Of a stretch of 32,241 nt of DNA, positions 1-10,247 are shown piece after piece. The DNA comes from Actinomycetaceae bacterium. Lineage in GTDB: Bacteria > Actinomycetota > Actinomycetes > Actinomycetales > Actinomycetaceae. Within the stretch, counting starts at the first letter, position 1, and every line of letters starts with the position of its first letter. Where the stretch lies: assembly GCA_030537615.1 (NCBI GenBank), contig JAUNVP010000021.1, positions 1 to 32,241 on the forward strand. The letters run 5' to 3'. The notes below the pieces were generated by a model. That model was given only the letters and a program-made list of their open reading frames with translations. It was not told the DNA's origin and did no database searches. The translations under genes and the position numbers were made by a program.

Positions 1-190
1 CCAAAATCGGCAAAGCCCACCTCACCACAAACCCCTGGGAAACCCACTAAACCCCCTGTCGTCGCTAGCCCCGTTCGCGAAGGGGAAGGCTCATTCTTCA
101 CTCAAATCACGTGCACCAAGCCAGCCCACGGAAATCTCACATCCTTAATATCGCCGGAGGAGAACGAGTTTCACATCAATCAGAGAGCCT

Positions 191-1189
191 TCAGGGGAGT
201 GTTACCGACTCTTCGGTCACTTGTATAAGGCCGTCTTTTTTCAGGCTGTTGAGAATTGATTCTGCTCTGCTACTATCGCCATCGCGATCTAAAGCCACTT
301 TGAGCGCGGCCTCTTTTGACACGCATGTGTTACCTGCGTCGCGTGAATCGCATAAGAGAGCCATGACACGGCCACGTAATTGGCGGTTAGTTCCTTCCCA
401 TCGTTGTTGCGGCCGTGGTCCTTCTGCGCCCTTAGGAGAGCCCTTCAGTCTCCACACACAGTGGGAATACACGGGGCATTGGTCGCACGCGGGGTTGCGT
501 GAAGTGCAGATCAAAGAACCAAACTCCATGACAGCGGCCGACCAACGGGCCGCCTCAGAAGATTCGTCCGGTAGCAACGCCAAGGCTCTGTCATGGTCAA
601 TCCGACGAGTCGCACTGCCCGGCAACGCCGTGCCACCGAGAAGTCTTGCCAGCACTCGTCGCACATTCGTATCGATAACCGGCGTACGCACACCGTAGGC
701 GAAAGCCGCGACTGCGCCAGCCGTATATTTACCGATACCCGGTAGTGTTATCAGGACTGTAGGGTCTGCGGGAACGACGCCTTCATAAGACTCGATAATC
801 ATTTGCGCGGCTTGCTGCAGGTGCAGCGCCCTCCGTGGATAACCCAATCCCCGCCACAGTGAGAGAACTTCGGAAGTATGAGCGTCAGCCAGTTCGGCGA
901 CTGTAGGCCACTTTTCTATCCAAGCGCGCCACTTTGGTATTACCCGCGAGATGGGAGTTTGCTGACTCATGACTTCACAGACCATGACTTCATAAGCTGT
1001 GACCCCTGGTCCGCGCCACGGAAGGTCACGAGAATAACGGTCAAACCAATCGGTGATCGTCTGCACGACGCGCTCAATGGGAAAATCATCCGGCAACACG
1101 GAGCGGGGCTCGGCACTTACATGCACCGAGCCCCGCTGAGTTGAGGTGGATTTAGGCGTCGCCACCAGTGCTTCCAGAAGACCCGGCAT
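191..1189 (-). CDS. mutY: A/G-specific adenine DNA glycosylase MutY
   Basis: This enzyme removes adenine mispaired with 8-oxoguanine or G in base-excision repair. Numbering from the first ATG, the catalytic Glu72 lies in EVMSQQT, the helix-hairpin-helix LPGIGKY is at 149-155, and the catalytic Asp173 is in VIDTNVRRV. The [4Fe-4S] ligands Cys228, 235, 238 and 244 have the family spacing C-x6-C-x2-C-x5-C. The C-terminal NUDIX-like 8-oxoG recognition domain of longer MutY proteins is short or absent, as is common in actinobacteria. The start is uncertain. The ATG at 1189 overlaps the end of aceE by 38 bp and has no Shine-Dalgarno sequence. GTG codons at 1126 and 1099 are alternatives, and the family usually begins about 10-15 residues before the WFxRxxRDLPWR segment, which favours 1099. 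A perfect hairpin (1102-1137) covers this 5' region. Confidence 0.93.
   Translation of the reverse strand: MPGLLEALVATPKSTSTQRGSVHVSAEPRSVLPDDFPIERVVQTITDWFDRYSRDLPWRGPGVTAYEVMVCEVMSQQTPISRVIPKWRAWIEKWPTVAELADAHTSEVLSLWRGLGYPRRALHLQQAAQMIIESYEGVVPADPTVLITLPGIGKYTAGAVAAFAYGVRTPVIDTNVRRVLARLLGGTALPGSATRRIDHDRALALLPDESSEAARWSAAVMEFGSLICTSRNPACDQCPVYSHCVWRLKGSPKGAEGPRPQQRWEGTNRQLRGRVMALLCDSRDAGNTCVSKEAALKVALDRDGDSSRAESILNSLKKDGLIQVTEESVTLP
1102..1137 (-). terminator. 12-bp perfect hairpin at the aceE/mutY junction
   Basis: AGCGGGGCTCGG (1102-1113) and CCGAGCCCCGCT (1126-1137) are exact inverted repeats around a 12-nt loop. On the minus strand the structure begins 14 nt after the aceE stop codon. 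No U-run follows, so this would be an actinobacterial-type hairpin terminator or mRNA 3'-end stabiliser rather than a classical intrinsic terminator. It overlaps the upstream candidate starts of mutY, and GTG1126 lies on its edge. Confidence 0.6.
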
Positions 1190-3893
1190 TGACGTTGAAG
1201 AGGTCGTACTTGTCGATCGCTTCTCGAATTACCGAGCGATCGAGCTGACCTGCATCGGCCAGACCTTGAAGCGCACGCACAACCATCGACTCCGCATCAA
1301 TCTTGTAGTGGCGGCGGGCAGCTGGGCGTGTATCCGAGAAGCCGAAGCCATCGGCACCGAGCGTGTAGTAGTCACCCGGGACCCACTTGCGAATCTGGTC
1401 CTGCACCAGGTGGTCGAAGTCGGAGGTAGCCACTGTTGGTCCGTCGATTCCTTGTAGCTTCTGTGTCAGGTATGCCGTCTGAGGTTCCTCATCGGGATGG
1501 AGGAAGTTGTGCTCATCGGCCTTGAGGCCGTCGCGGCGCAACTCTGACCATGAAGTGACCGAGAATACCGCGGCTGAAACGCCCCAGTCCTGGGCGAGGA
1601 GCTCGCGGGCCTTGCGTGCCCACGGAACACCAACACCGGAAGCGAGCAGTTTGACCGTGGGGCCATCGCCCTCAGCCGGATCAACTTGGTAAATGCCCTT
1701 GACGATACCTTCGACATCAACATCTTCGGGTTCTGCGGGCTGAACAATGGGCTCGTTGTAAACCGTGATGTAGTACATCACATCTCGATCCCGGCCGCTC
1801 TCATTAGGTCCGTACATCCGCTCGATTCCGTCATGAACGATATGACGGATTTCGTAGGCGTATGCCGGGTCGTAAATTACCATCGCAGCATTGGTACCAG
1901 CGAGGATCGGCGAGTGCCCATCCATGTGCTGAAGTCCTTCACCCGACAGGGTTGTACGGCCGGCTGTTGCTCCGATAATGAATCCTCGGGTTAACTGATC
2001 GCCTGCCGCCCAGAACTGGTCGCCAGTGCGCTGGAAACCGAACATTGAGTAGAAAATGTAGAACGGAATCATCTGCAGATTATGAGTTGCGTACGACGTA
2101 CCGACAACCTGCAAAGCCGACACAGATCCGGCCTCGTTAATACCCGTGTGGAGGATCTGGCCTTGCTGTGACTCTTTGTACGACAGCATCATGTCCGCAT
2201 CAACTGCAGTGTAATTCTGTCCGTGGGTATTGAAAATCTTCGCCGTCGGGAATACCGCGTCGAGGCCGAAAGTACGTGCTTCGTCCGGAATAATGGGCAC
2301 GATTCTTTCGCCAATGTTCTTGTCCTTCATCAGGTCCTTGAACAGGCGAACGAGCGCCATCGTAGTAGCGACTTCCTGGCTACCAGATCCCTTGGCGAGA
2401 GCTGCGAACGGTTTCTCGGCTGGCATAGGGAGCGGGGGATCTTCGCGGTGTCGTGAAGGGAGGAAACCGCCCAGCTTTTCACGTCGTTCGATCATGTACT
2501 TGAGTGCTGGATCGTCAGCGTTCGGCATGTAGTACGGAGGAAGATAGGGGTCGGCCTCGAGCTGCTCGTCGGTAATTGGAATACGAAGCAGATCGCGCAA
2601 TCCCTTGAGGTCTTCAACAGTCAACTTCTTCATCTGGTGGGTTGCATTGCGGCCGGCAAAGTGCGGGCCGAGGGCGTATCCCTTGATGGTGTGAGCAAGA
2701 ATCACTGTTGGCTGACCGGTGTGTTCCATTGCGGCTTTGTACGCGGCATAAACTTTACGGTAATCGTGACCGCCTCGGCGTAGCGCCCAGATTTCCTCAT
2801 CCGTCCAGTTTGCGACCATTGCTTTTGTCCGTGGGTCGCGGCCGAAGAAGTGTTCACGGACGTAAGCTCCGTCGTTGGCCTTGAATGTCTGGTAGTCGCC
2901 GTCAAGGGTTTCATTCATGACGTTGACGAGGGCATGGTCTTTGTCTGCTGCTAGTAGACGATCCCAGCCACGTCCCCATACAACCTTGATGACATTCCAG
3001 CCGGCGCCGCGGAAGAATGCTTCAAGTTCCTGGATGATCTTTCCATTACCGCGGACAGGACCATCGAGACGCTGGAGGTTGCAGTTGACGACGAAAGTGA
3101 GATTGTCGAGTCCCTGTTGTGCGGCTTGCTGGAGCATACCGCGAGATTCGGGTTCATCCATTTCGCCGTCGCCAAGGAAAGCCCAAGTATGTTGCTGCGA
3201 TGTGTCCTTGATTCCGCGCATGTGAAGGTACTTGTCGAACCAAGCCTGGTAAATTGCTTCAGCCGGACCAAGACCCATGGAAACCGTGGGGTACTCCCAG
3301 AAATCAGGCATTTGCCTCGGGTGCGGGTAAGAGGGCATACCGTGCTCAGAAGAGACTTGCTGACGGAAGCCATCCATGTCTTCTTCACTCAGACGCCCCT
3401 CAAGGAATGCTCTTGCATAGATGCCCGGTGAGGCGTGACCTTGGAAGAACAGGTGGTCGCCGCCTCCAGGGTGATTCTTTCCGCGGAAGAAGTGGTTGAA
3501 TCCGACCTCATACAATGTCGCGACAGAAGCGTAGGACGAGATATGTCCACCTACTTTTACTCCCGGTCGTTGAGCTCTGGTTACTTGCACGGCGGCATTC
3601 CAACGCATCCAACGCCGGTACTGACGCTCAATCTTTTCATCCCCGGGAAAGAAAGGTTCCTGTTCGACAGGAATAGTGTTGATGTACGGTGTCGTTAGCT
3701 CCAGGGGGATGCTCACGTCCTTGCGGCGTGCCTCAGACAGCATGTGCAGCAAGATGTACCGAGCTCGCGGGCCACCTTTTTCATCGATGAGGCCGTCGAG
3801 AGAATCGAGCCATTCTTGGGTTTCCTCAGGATCATTGTCTGGTACTTGACTCAAGATTCCGTTGACAACTGGGCGTTTTACTTTGTCAGCCAC
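1152..3893 (-). CDS. aceE: pyruvate dehydrogenase E1 component, homodimeric type
   Basis: This is the thiamine-pyrophosphate-dependent E1 subunit that decarboxylates pyruvate and reductively acetylates the E2 lipoyl domain. At 913 aa it has the single-chain length of the AceE family, as opposed to split E1 alpha/beta. The TPP-binding motif begins GDGEMDEPE at residues 241-249, with the [16 protein letters not shown] segment typical of the family at 116-131. The start is GTG at 3893, preceded by a GAAGGA ribosome-binding site. No E2 or E3 gene lies nearby, as is usual for actinobacteria. It is divergent from the DUF3052 gene across about 250 bp, an arrangement also seen in mycobacteria. Confidence 0.97.
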   Translation of the reverse strand: MADKVKRPVVNGILSQVPDNDPEETQEWLDSLDGLIDEKGGPRARYILLHMLSEARRKDVSIPLELTTPYINTIPVEQEPFFPGDEKIERQYRRWMRWNAAVQVTRAQRPGVKVGGHISSYASVATLYEVGFNHFFRGKNHPGGGDHLFFQGHASPGIYARAFLEGRLSEEDMDGFRQQVSSEHGMPSYPHPRQMPDFWEYPTVSMGLGPAEAIYQAWFDKYLHMRGIKDTSQQHTWAFLGDGEMDEPESRGMLQQAAQQGLDNLTFVVNCNLQRLDGPVRGNGKIIQELEAFFRGAGWNVIKVVWGRGWDRLLAADKDHALVNVMNETLDGDYQTFKANDGAYVREHFFGRDPRTKAMVANWTDEEIWALRRGGHDYRKVYAAYKAAMEHTGQPTVILAHTIKGYALGPHFAGRNATHQMKKLTVEDLKGLRDLLRIPITDEQLEADPYLPPYYMPNADDPALKYMIERREKLGGFLPSRHREDPPLPMPAEKPFAALAKGSGSQEVATTMALVRLFKDLMKDKNIGERIVPIIPDEARTFGLDAVFPTAKIFNTHGQNYTAVDADMMLSYKESQQGQILHTGINEAGSVSALQVVGTSYATHNLQMIPFYIFYSMFGFQRTGDQFWAAGDQLTRGFIIGATAGRTTLSGEGLQHMDGHSPILAGTNAAMVIYDPAYAYEIRHIVHDGIERMYGPNESGRDRDVMYYITVYNEPIVQPAEPEDVDVEGIVKGIYQVDPAEGDGPTVKLLASGVGVPWARKARELLAQDWGVSAAVFSVTSWSELRRDGLKADEHNFLHPDEEPQTAYLTQKLQGIDGPTVATSDFDHLVQDQIRKWVPGDYYTLGADGFGFSDTRPAARRHYKIDAESMVVRALQGLADAGQLDRSVIREAIDKYDLFNVNAGSSGSTGGDA

Positions 3894-4140
3894 AAATCCT
3901 TCTTTCTCTTAGGCGACTTCGTCGTTGATCGGCTTGGTCGCACATCTGCGTGCATGTCTTTCTATCATCGCCGTTTTTGGCCCATTTTGCACCCTCTGAG
4001 AGGACAGAAGTCCCGGTCGTGTTAAGAATCGCACACCCTTGAATTATCGAAGCCTCTGTTATGGAGGGGGTGGTGAGTGAGTCGGAGCTATCCACACTGG
4101 GATATTGACGTACAATTTCACCGCGATTTATGGGTACACT
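3894..4140. promoter_or_regulatory. divergent promoter region between aceE and the DUF3052 gene
   Basis: The region contains no gene. Towards DUF3052, TTGACG (4105-4110) and TATGGG (4129-4134) are spaced 18 bp, and TACACT (4135-4140) is a second possible -10. A minus-strand promoter for aceE must also be here, but no strong hexamer pair stands out by eye. Confidence 0.4.
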
Positions 4141-4581
4141 ATGCGCGTGACCTCAAATACAATTTCTAGGAAGGCAGATCCGCAGGCGCAAAAAGGCCTC
4201 GGTTTTTCAAGCGGCCAGCTAGTCCAGGAGTTTTACTGGGACGAAGATGTTGATGAACAATTGCGTCGGGCAATAGTGGATAGTACCGGGGAGGACCTCA
4301 TTGATAGTGAGGACACTAATCTTGTTGACGGCGTAATTGTCTGGTGGCGTGCTGATGACGCTGAAGTTGATGATCTAGCAGATGTTCTTATCGATGCTGT
4401 TGGGAATCTCGACAACGGTGGTCTCGTATGGGTTTTGACTCCTAAACCCGGTAAGAGTAACCACGTAGCACCCGCCGATATTGAAGAGGCCGCGGGTACA
4501 GCCGGCCTCCATCCCACGTCAACGACAACAGTTGGTCCTGAATGGGCAGGGACGCGGCTATCCGCACCTGCGCGGCAATAG
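4141..4581 (+). CDS. DUF3052 family protein
   Basis: This is a small acidic protein of about 146 aa, conserved in actinobacteria and of unknown biochemical function. Family features are the GLGFSSGQLVQEFYWDEDVDEQ opening, the central VDGVIVWWRADD strand, VWVLTPKPG, and the C-terminal EWAGTRLSAP. In mycobacteria a DUF3052 gene (Rv2239c) also lies close to aceE, which supports the assignment. The reading frame is open back to a TTG at 4105, but that TTG is itself the probable -35 element (TTGACG). No Shine-Dalgarno precedes either ATG4141 or GTG4147. Both lie 6 nt after a possible -10 (TATGGG or TACACT), so a leaderless mRNA is likely, and the true start could be either one. Confidence 0.85.
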   Translation: MRVTSNTISRKADPQAQKGLGFSSGQLVQEFYWDEDVDEQLRRAIVDSTGEDLIDSEDTNLVDGVIVWWRADDAEVDDLADVLIDAVGNLDNGGLVWVLTPKPGKSNHVAPADIEEAAGTAGLHPTSTTTVGPEWAGTRLSAPARQ

Positions 4582-4727
4582 GGGATCTCACGCGTGTTAC
4601 GAGTGGACGCTCGATATGAGAACCTCACCACTTTCTAGTCGAAGCGTTTAGTCGAATGTGCAATCTCGGTTGAGAAACAGGTATGCTGGCACGCGTACCG
4701 ATGCGATTGAGTGAGATTGTTCGGTTT

Positions 4728-4801
4728 GGGCCTATAGCTCAGTTGGCTAGAGCGCCACGTTTACACCGTGGATGTCGGGGGTTCGAGTCCCTCTGGGCCC
4801 A
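4728..4801 (+). tRNA. tRNA-Val (anticodon UAC)
   Basis: A complete cloverleaf can be folded. The acceptor arm pairs GGGCCTA with TGGGCCC, the D-arm is GCTC/GAGC, and the anticodon stem CCACG/CGTGG encloses TTTACAC with anticodon TAC. The T-arm is GGGGG-TTCGAGT-CCCTC and the discriminator base is A. The 3' CCA is not encoded. A TATGCT hexamer at 4682-4687 may be the -10 of its promoter. Confidence 0.96.
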
Positions 4802-4921
4802 CAGAAATGAATCAGAGTTTTCCGATTCCTTGTGCTACGGCTAGGACCGTTTCATAGCTCTTGTTGAGACAGTTTGGCCAACTTAATGGTCGAAGGTAAA
4901 ACTTCTTATGACGATCTGTCC

Positions 4922-4934
4922 AAGGCTCTCTCAT
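4922..4934 (+). repeat. 13-mer repeat AAGGCTCTCTCAT, copy 1 (non-coding)
   Basis: Exact copy of the overrepresented 13-mer described in the findings. It lies just beyond the 3' end of the decayed EamA gene. Confidence 0.7.
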
Positions 4935-4949
4935 GGCGTTTTTCATCGG

Positions 4950-5509
4950 TTACTGAGTACGATCGAGTTGCCCGGCTACCATCGCTGTGAGGACGACGCC
5001 AGCAGCCACAAACATAGCACCGCCTATTCCTGCAATGTGTCCGATGGAATCAAAGCAGCTTGAGGCTCAAGTATCACTAACGCTATTCCGATCACTCCGC
5101 ATATTCCCCAGGGATCCATCTATGGGAGAGCCTTTCTTTGAGGACTCCAACGGCCAGTAGCACGGCGATAGTTGGCTGGACCGAGCCTAGGGTGACGGCG
5201 ACTTGTCCGGGGAGGTACGACGTTGCGATGAAAAGGAACGGGAGAACTGCACCAGTATTGAGAGAGCCAAGAATATAGCTTTTCCACCACCATGAACCTT
5301 GTGGAAGCCCACGGCCGATGCGCAGAGCGATGAGGCCAGCGGGTAGCGCTCTCATGAGTGAGGTAAAGAAGAGTGTCCCGGAGAGATTGGCCCGGTCGTC
5401 GCGATATAGGTCGTGGCCCAGATCTAGGGGGTATTGCCGTCAATACTGTCCAACCTATTCGGGGCGAATTTGGCGATGCGCTAAATGGGAGAACAGCCGA
5501 TAACTTCAT
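4950..5509 (-). pseudogene. EamA/DMT-superfamily transporter, decayed
   Basis: Pieces of one 10-TM drug/metabolite transporter are scattered over different minus-strand frames. An N-terminal piece ends in WTVLTAIPP. After a frame change comes IWATTYIATT. After another comes a longer piece (5092-5355 and a few codons upstream) reading LMRALPAGLIALRIG, then YILGSLNTGAVLPFLFIATS and VAVTLGSVQPTIAVLLAV. Further shifts give VIGIALVILEPQAAL and then GIGGAMFVAAGVVLTAM, ending at the TAA at 4950. At least three frameshifts and a missing second EamA repeat make it non-functional. The order and spacing follow the EamA family, so this is decay of one gene and not chance similarity. Exact 13-mer repeats lie on both sides. 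Confidence 0.8.
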
Positions 5510-5627
5510 TCTTTGATTGTTGACCCAAATGATCACGGTGTTCACCGCAGTGCGTTGTGAGAATACGCCTTAGGTGCTTGCCCTTTCCGGTAACGCCTCG
5601 TACTTTTCAACTCTGCTCAACCGAACG

Positions 5628-5640
5628 AAGGCTCTCTCAT
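5628..5640 (+). repeat. 13-mer repeat AAGGCTCTCTCAT, copy 2 (non-coding)
   Basis: Exact copy that also forms the distal arm of the hairpin downstream of nrdF. Confidence 0.7.
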
Positions 5641-5680
5641 ACCCTTAAACGCGTGAATAGGGGCGGGTATGAGAAAGCCT
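5629..5680 (-). terminator. 16-bp hairpin downstream of nrdF
   Basis: AGGCTCTCTCATACCC (5629-5644) and GGGTATGAGAAAGCCT (5665-5680) pair over 16 bp with one mismatch around a 20-nt loop. On the minus strand it begins 6 nt after the nrdF stop codon. No U-run follows. It probably ends or stabilises the nrdIF transcript. Confidence 0.6.
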
Positions 5681-5686
5681 CCAAGT

Positions 5687-7188
<1,502 letters not shown>

Positions 7189-7212
7189 GGGTCCTCCCAG
7201 TTAGTAGATAGA

Positions 7213-7228
7213 TGACTATATGTAGTGG
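7213..7228 (-). promoter_or_regulatory. NrdR box, proximal to nrdI
   Basis: TGACTATATGTAGTGG matches the NrdR box consensus acaCwAtATaTwGtgt at all the strongly conserved positions. It starts 32 bp from a second box, which is the classical paired arrangement for the ATP/dATP-sensing repressor NrdR. Confidence 0.75.
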
Positions 7229-7244
7229 TTAAAAGTTGTTTTCA

Positions 7245-7260
7245 ACACGATATATAGTTC
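7245..7260 (-). promoter_or_regulatory. NrdR box, distal to nrdI
   Basis: ACACGATATATAGTTC is the second NrdR box, in phase with the first (three helical turns). A possible minus-strand promoter, TTGAAA followed by CATATA, lies within the pair, so repression would block RNA polymerase directly. Confidence 0.78.
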
Positions 7261-7933
7261 TACCAGCATTGACTGAGAAAATCTATGACACGCCGAAAAA
7301 ATAAGTTAGGAAGCCCGAACTTTTGTGGCGTCTGTTCGAGAACGGCTCTCTCATAGCAGTTATCGTGTACCCATCTAGCGCGGAGCTACCTGTCTTTTGC
7401 CGCGAGAAGCATGATTTCCATGAATGTGCGCTGCGTAGACTTGGCGGAAAATAGGCGACTGCCAATCAGCGTATATGTGATCTATTTTGGCTAGCACGGC
7501 GTCTTGTGGTCCGCTGTCTAGTGCTTGAACCACCGCATCGTGTTCTTGGTTCCATAGGAGAGTCATTGGATCGGTGTACGTTGAGTTTGGATCGGCAATA
7601 TGGCCGTCAGATCCGATAAGGAAATCTCGTACTGTGCGAATTCTTTAGAAATCGACCGGGCATCCCGACCAACCACACCCACTTCAATATTCTCAACCAC
7701 AAATTATGCGGCGTACCAGAATAAGCTGAGGAAAACATTAGGTTCTAAGCATGGCTAGAGCGCGTCGATCTCGCGCCAACTCGCGAAATTCTTTCAAGAA
7801 AACTGCTTTCCAGGATCTCCCTTGACCTCGAGCGCTGCGCAGTTAGAGTAACGCTATTCATCGCCTGTTGAAAAACAAGAAATAGTTGCCTTGATACGAT
7901 GCAAGCGTTAGGTGCAACGGGAGGAGGAACACG
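7261..7933. other. region without an intact gene; decayed coding remnants on the minus strand
   Basis: No intact ORF with a convincing start is present in 670 bp. Minus-strand translations show protein-like pieces in shifting frames. One reads VENIEVGVVGRDARSISKEF (about 7700-7630), followed after a frame change by DFLIGSDGHIADPNSTYTDP and LLWNQEHDAVVQALDSG (about 7630-7500). A separate piece ends in FLKEFRELARDRRALAML at about 7740. This looks like one or two degraded genes of unknown family. The 7344 copy of the repeat motif also lies here. Confidence 0.5.
7342..7354 (+). repeat. 13-mer repeat family, one-mismatch copy
   Basis: ACGGCTCTCTCAT differs from the consensus at one base. From 7344 it shares the 17-mer GGCTCTCTCATAGCAGT with the copy upstream of tyrS. 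Confidence 0.6.
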
Positions 7934-8534
7934 GTGGCGCAGGAAAAGAAGCAATGTCCATCTCGCCGAGGTCGACGTCCGGGCATGGACGATGTCTGGC
8001 CCGTTATCTTGCGAGCTGCTCAAGGGGAGTTTTCCGCCCGTGGGTACCAAAATGCCACGATGCCCGGTATCGCTCGTGAAGCAAGCGTCAATCCAAAACT
8101 TCTTCACGACTATTTTGGGACGAAAAGCGAGCTGTTCGACAAAGCCGTTGTCGACGTCATTACTAAGCAGGGAATTGTCGACGATCTATTTACTCGTCAA
8201 CACGCAGGAGATTCTCGGGGAACACAGTATTTTCCCTCGGTTTTAGAAATGGATGACAGCCCTGAGGTCGGTGGGTCCGCAATTGGACTACTCAGAAATA
8301 TTGCTGCACATGAGGAGTCTCGAGCGCTTGTGCTGGAGACTTTCGGAAAGATACGTCATTGGGAAATTAGCGCTGCGGCTACAAGGACCAGATTTGGTCA
8401 AACGACTGACATTCGTTGGCATTCAGATAATCGGAATAGTCATGATGCGCTACATCCTGAAGATTCCGGCAATTACCGAGCTTTCACTAGATGAAGTGGC
8501 CTCGATCGTGGCACCGAATATTGACCGTTTTTAG
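7934..8534 (+). pseudogene. TetR-family regulator, frameshifted
   Basis: The first frame (GTG at 7934, with a GGGAGGAGG site upstream) encodes the N-terminal helix-turn-helix and most of a TetR protein, including VILRAAQGEFSARGY, NATMPGIAREASV and LLHDYFGTKSELF. It continues to LVLETFGKI and then reads unrelated sequence to a stop at 8494. From about 8350 the next frame carries the expected C-terminal ligand domain: YVIGKLALRLQGPDLVKRL, VGIQIIGIVMMRYIL and LDEVASIVAPNI, ending at 8534. A single-base indel near 8345-8365 explains the break. The regulator's target is unknown; the decayed sequence on its left may be the gene it once controlled. Confidence 0.8.
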
Positions 8535-8567
8535 CAATCTACTAATCAACGATGATGGAATGAGGAA

Positions 8568-9422
8568 ATGACCAAGAAATTTTGGACCGTTGCACACGTA
8601 ATGGATGTAATGGAGCGTCTGTATCCACAGCACTTACAAGAACAATGGGATCGAAATGGCTTGATTATTGGAGATCCACAACAGCCAATTAGGCGAGTAC
8701 TCCTGGCAGTTGATCCTGTTTCATCCACGGCGCAAGAAGCTATCACGGGTGGCTATGACATGCTTATCACGCACCATCCCCTCTTCTTGCGAGGCACAAG
8801 TTTTGTGTCTAGACAGGATTACAAGGGACGTATCGTCCATGACTTCATCAAAAATGACATCGCGTTGATGAACGCCCACACAAATGCCGATTCGGCTTCG
8901 CGAGGTGTTGCCTGGGCTTTGGCGCGAGCAGCAGGCATTACGGGAGAGCCTTTCGAGACAATCGATGAAGATGAGTCGGGACACAGCCGCGGTCTTGGGC
9001 GGATCGGAAACCTTGACGAACCAGTTTCCTTGCGAGATTTTTTCCAGCGCATCGCCAAGGCTCTTCCATGTGGTCCGCACGGCCTCTTTCTAGGAACACC
9101 TCCGGAGACGGATCTCGACAGCGAAGTGCGGACAGTAGCTGTATCAGGCGGGGCGGGCGACACTTTCTTGAACACTGTGACGGAACTGGGGGCCGATGTG
9201 TATGTAACTGCTGATTTGAGGCACCATCCAGCGTCTGAACACCTCGAAAATGGCGGGCCTGCGCTCGTGTGCGGCTCACATTGGGCGACTGAATGGCTTT
9301 GGCTTCCAATTCTCAAAGCAGATCTAGAGGCTACGGCCCGACAAGACGGTGTCGAACTCGAGATTGTTGTCTCATCGATTGTCACCGAGCCTTGGACGCT
9401 TCACAGTCCCACATTCGGATAA
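8568..9422 (+). CDS. Nif3-like dinuclear metal centre protein (YbgI family)
   Basis: This protein is 284 aa and belongs to the Nif3/YbgI family, often labelled GTP cyclohydrolase I type 2, although the physiological reaction is not settled. Metal-binding motifs are THHP (His69, His70), NAHTNAD (His104, Asp108), and a C-terminal GSHWATE in the region where the family has its last His and Glu ligands. The start ATG is preceded by ATGAGGAA. It is followed by the coiled-coil gene at 9492, the same order as Rv2230c-Rv2229c in mycobacteria, so the two are probably one operon. Confidence 0.9.
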   Translation: MTKKFWTVAHVMDVMERLYPQHLQEQWDRNGLIIGDPQQPIRRVLLAVDPVSSTAQEAITGGYDMLITHHPLFLRGTSFVSRQDYKGRIVHDFIKNDIALMNAHTNADSASRGVAWALARAAGITGEPFETIDEDESGHSRGLGRIGNLDEPVSLRDFFQRIAKALPCGPHGLFLGTPPETDLDSEVRTVAVSGGAGDTFLNTVTELGADVYVTADLRHHPASEHLENGGPALVCGSHWATEWLWLPILKADLEATARQDGVELEIVVSSIVTEPWTLHSPTFG

Positions 9423-9491
9423 GTGAGCCTTCGCGATAGAATTCAGTCGATACCTGAGCTCGAACTGTGCTTTGAAGAAAGAGAATGAAAC

Positions 9492-10220
9492 GTGAAAGCG
9501 ACGAAAGAACAGCAATCCACACTCCTCAAGTTGCAATCGATTGACACTCGGATAGCGCAGCTTCGAGCCACTCGTAAAAAGCATCCGGCTGTGAAAGCAC
9601 TTGATGAGATTAGTTCGCGTCGCGCGGATCTTGAACGCGCCACGATCACTGCTCGATCACAAGCTTCAGATATTCAGCGAGAAGTGAAAAGAGTGGAAGC
9701 TGATCTGGAGCGACTTGTCGACCGTCAAGAGATTATGAGTAATCGCCTTGCGGCCGGTGAAGGATCACATAAAGATCTTTCAGCAATTCAGCACGAGTTA
9801 AATCAAATGGCTAAGAGACGAGAAGTCCTCGAAGAGGAAATTCTCGAAATTATGAGCAAATACGAGAATGCGCAGACTCGGGTAGAGGCGCTCAACAAGC
9901 AGGCTGATGCGGTCGCTCTGGATGAAACGAAGTTGAAAGAAGAGCTCTCTGGCGCGATGGAAGAGGTCGAGAGTGAGCTTTCGCAACGAACAGAGGAACG
10001 CAATGACCTTGCCTCGGCGCTGGAAGCCGAGTTGCTAGACGAGTACGAGTATTGTCGATCGCGCACCGGTGGCCAAGGTGTACTCGAAGCCCGTGGTCGA
10101 CAGATCGTGGGGCAGATGATGGATCTCCCTGAAAGCGAATGGCATGAAATCATGATGCTGGGTGCCGATGAAGTACATGTATCCGAGGAGTTGGAATGCA
10201 TCATAGTAAAAACGGAGTAG
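9492..10220 (+). CDS. coiled-coil protein of the C4-type zinc-ribbon family, ribbon degenerate
   Basis: This protein of 242 aa is mostly long charged helices predicted to form a coiled coil (about residues 30-180). The KxHPAVKAL motif near residue 30 and the GEGSHKDLSAIQHEL segment near 92 are family hallmarks. Homologues end in a zinc ribbon of two CxxC pairs. Here the first pair is replaced around ARGRQIVGQMM and the second around VSEELECIIVK, so all four expected ligands appear lost and only one displaced Cys remains. A GTG start follows a purine-rich AAGAAAGAGA. The family is of unsettled function. Confidence 0.85.
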   Translation: MKATKEQQSTLLKLQSIDTRIAQLRATRKKHPAVKALDEISSRRADLERATITARSQASDIQREVKRVEADLERLVDRQEIMSNRLAAGEGSHKDLSAIQHELNQMAKRREVLEEEILEIMSKYENAQTRVEALNKQADAVALDETKLKEELSGAMEEVESELSQRTEERNDLASALEAELLDEYEYCRSRTGGQGVLEARGRQIVGQMMDLPESEWHEIMMLGADEVHVSEELECIIVKTE

Positions 10221-10247
10221 TTATTTAGCTACCGTCCGGCAATCGTT

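Noticed and set aside
60-95. Intrinsic terminator near the left edge (CCCC-TTCGCGAA-GGGG)
   Set aside because: The stem is short with a mismatch at both sides of the core and has no T-run; its gene context lies outside the window.
111-698. Long plus-strand ORF opposite mutY
   Set aside because: It is the antisense shadow of a well-conserved gene and has no recognisable protein features.
4105-4140. TTG start extending the DUF3052 gene by 12 codons
   Set aside because: The TTG is part of a TTGACG -35 element and the extra residues have no match in the family.
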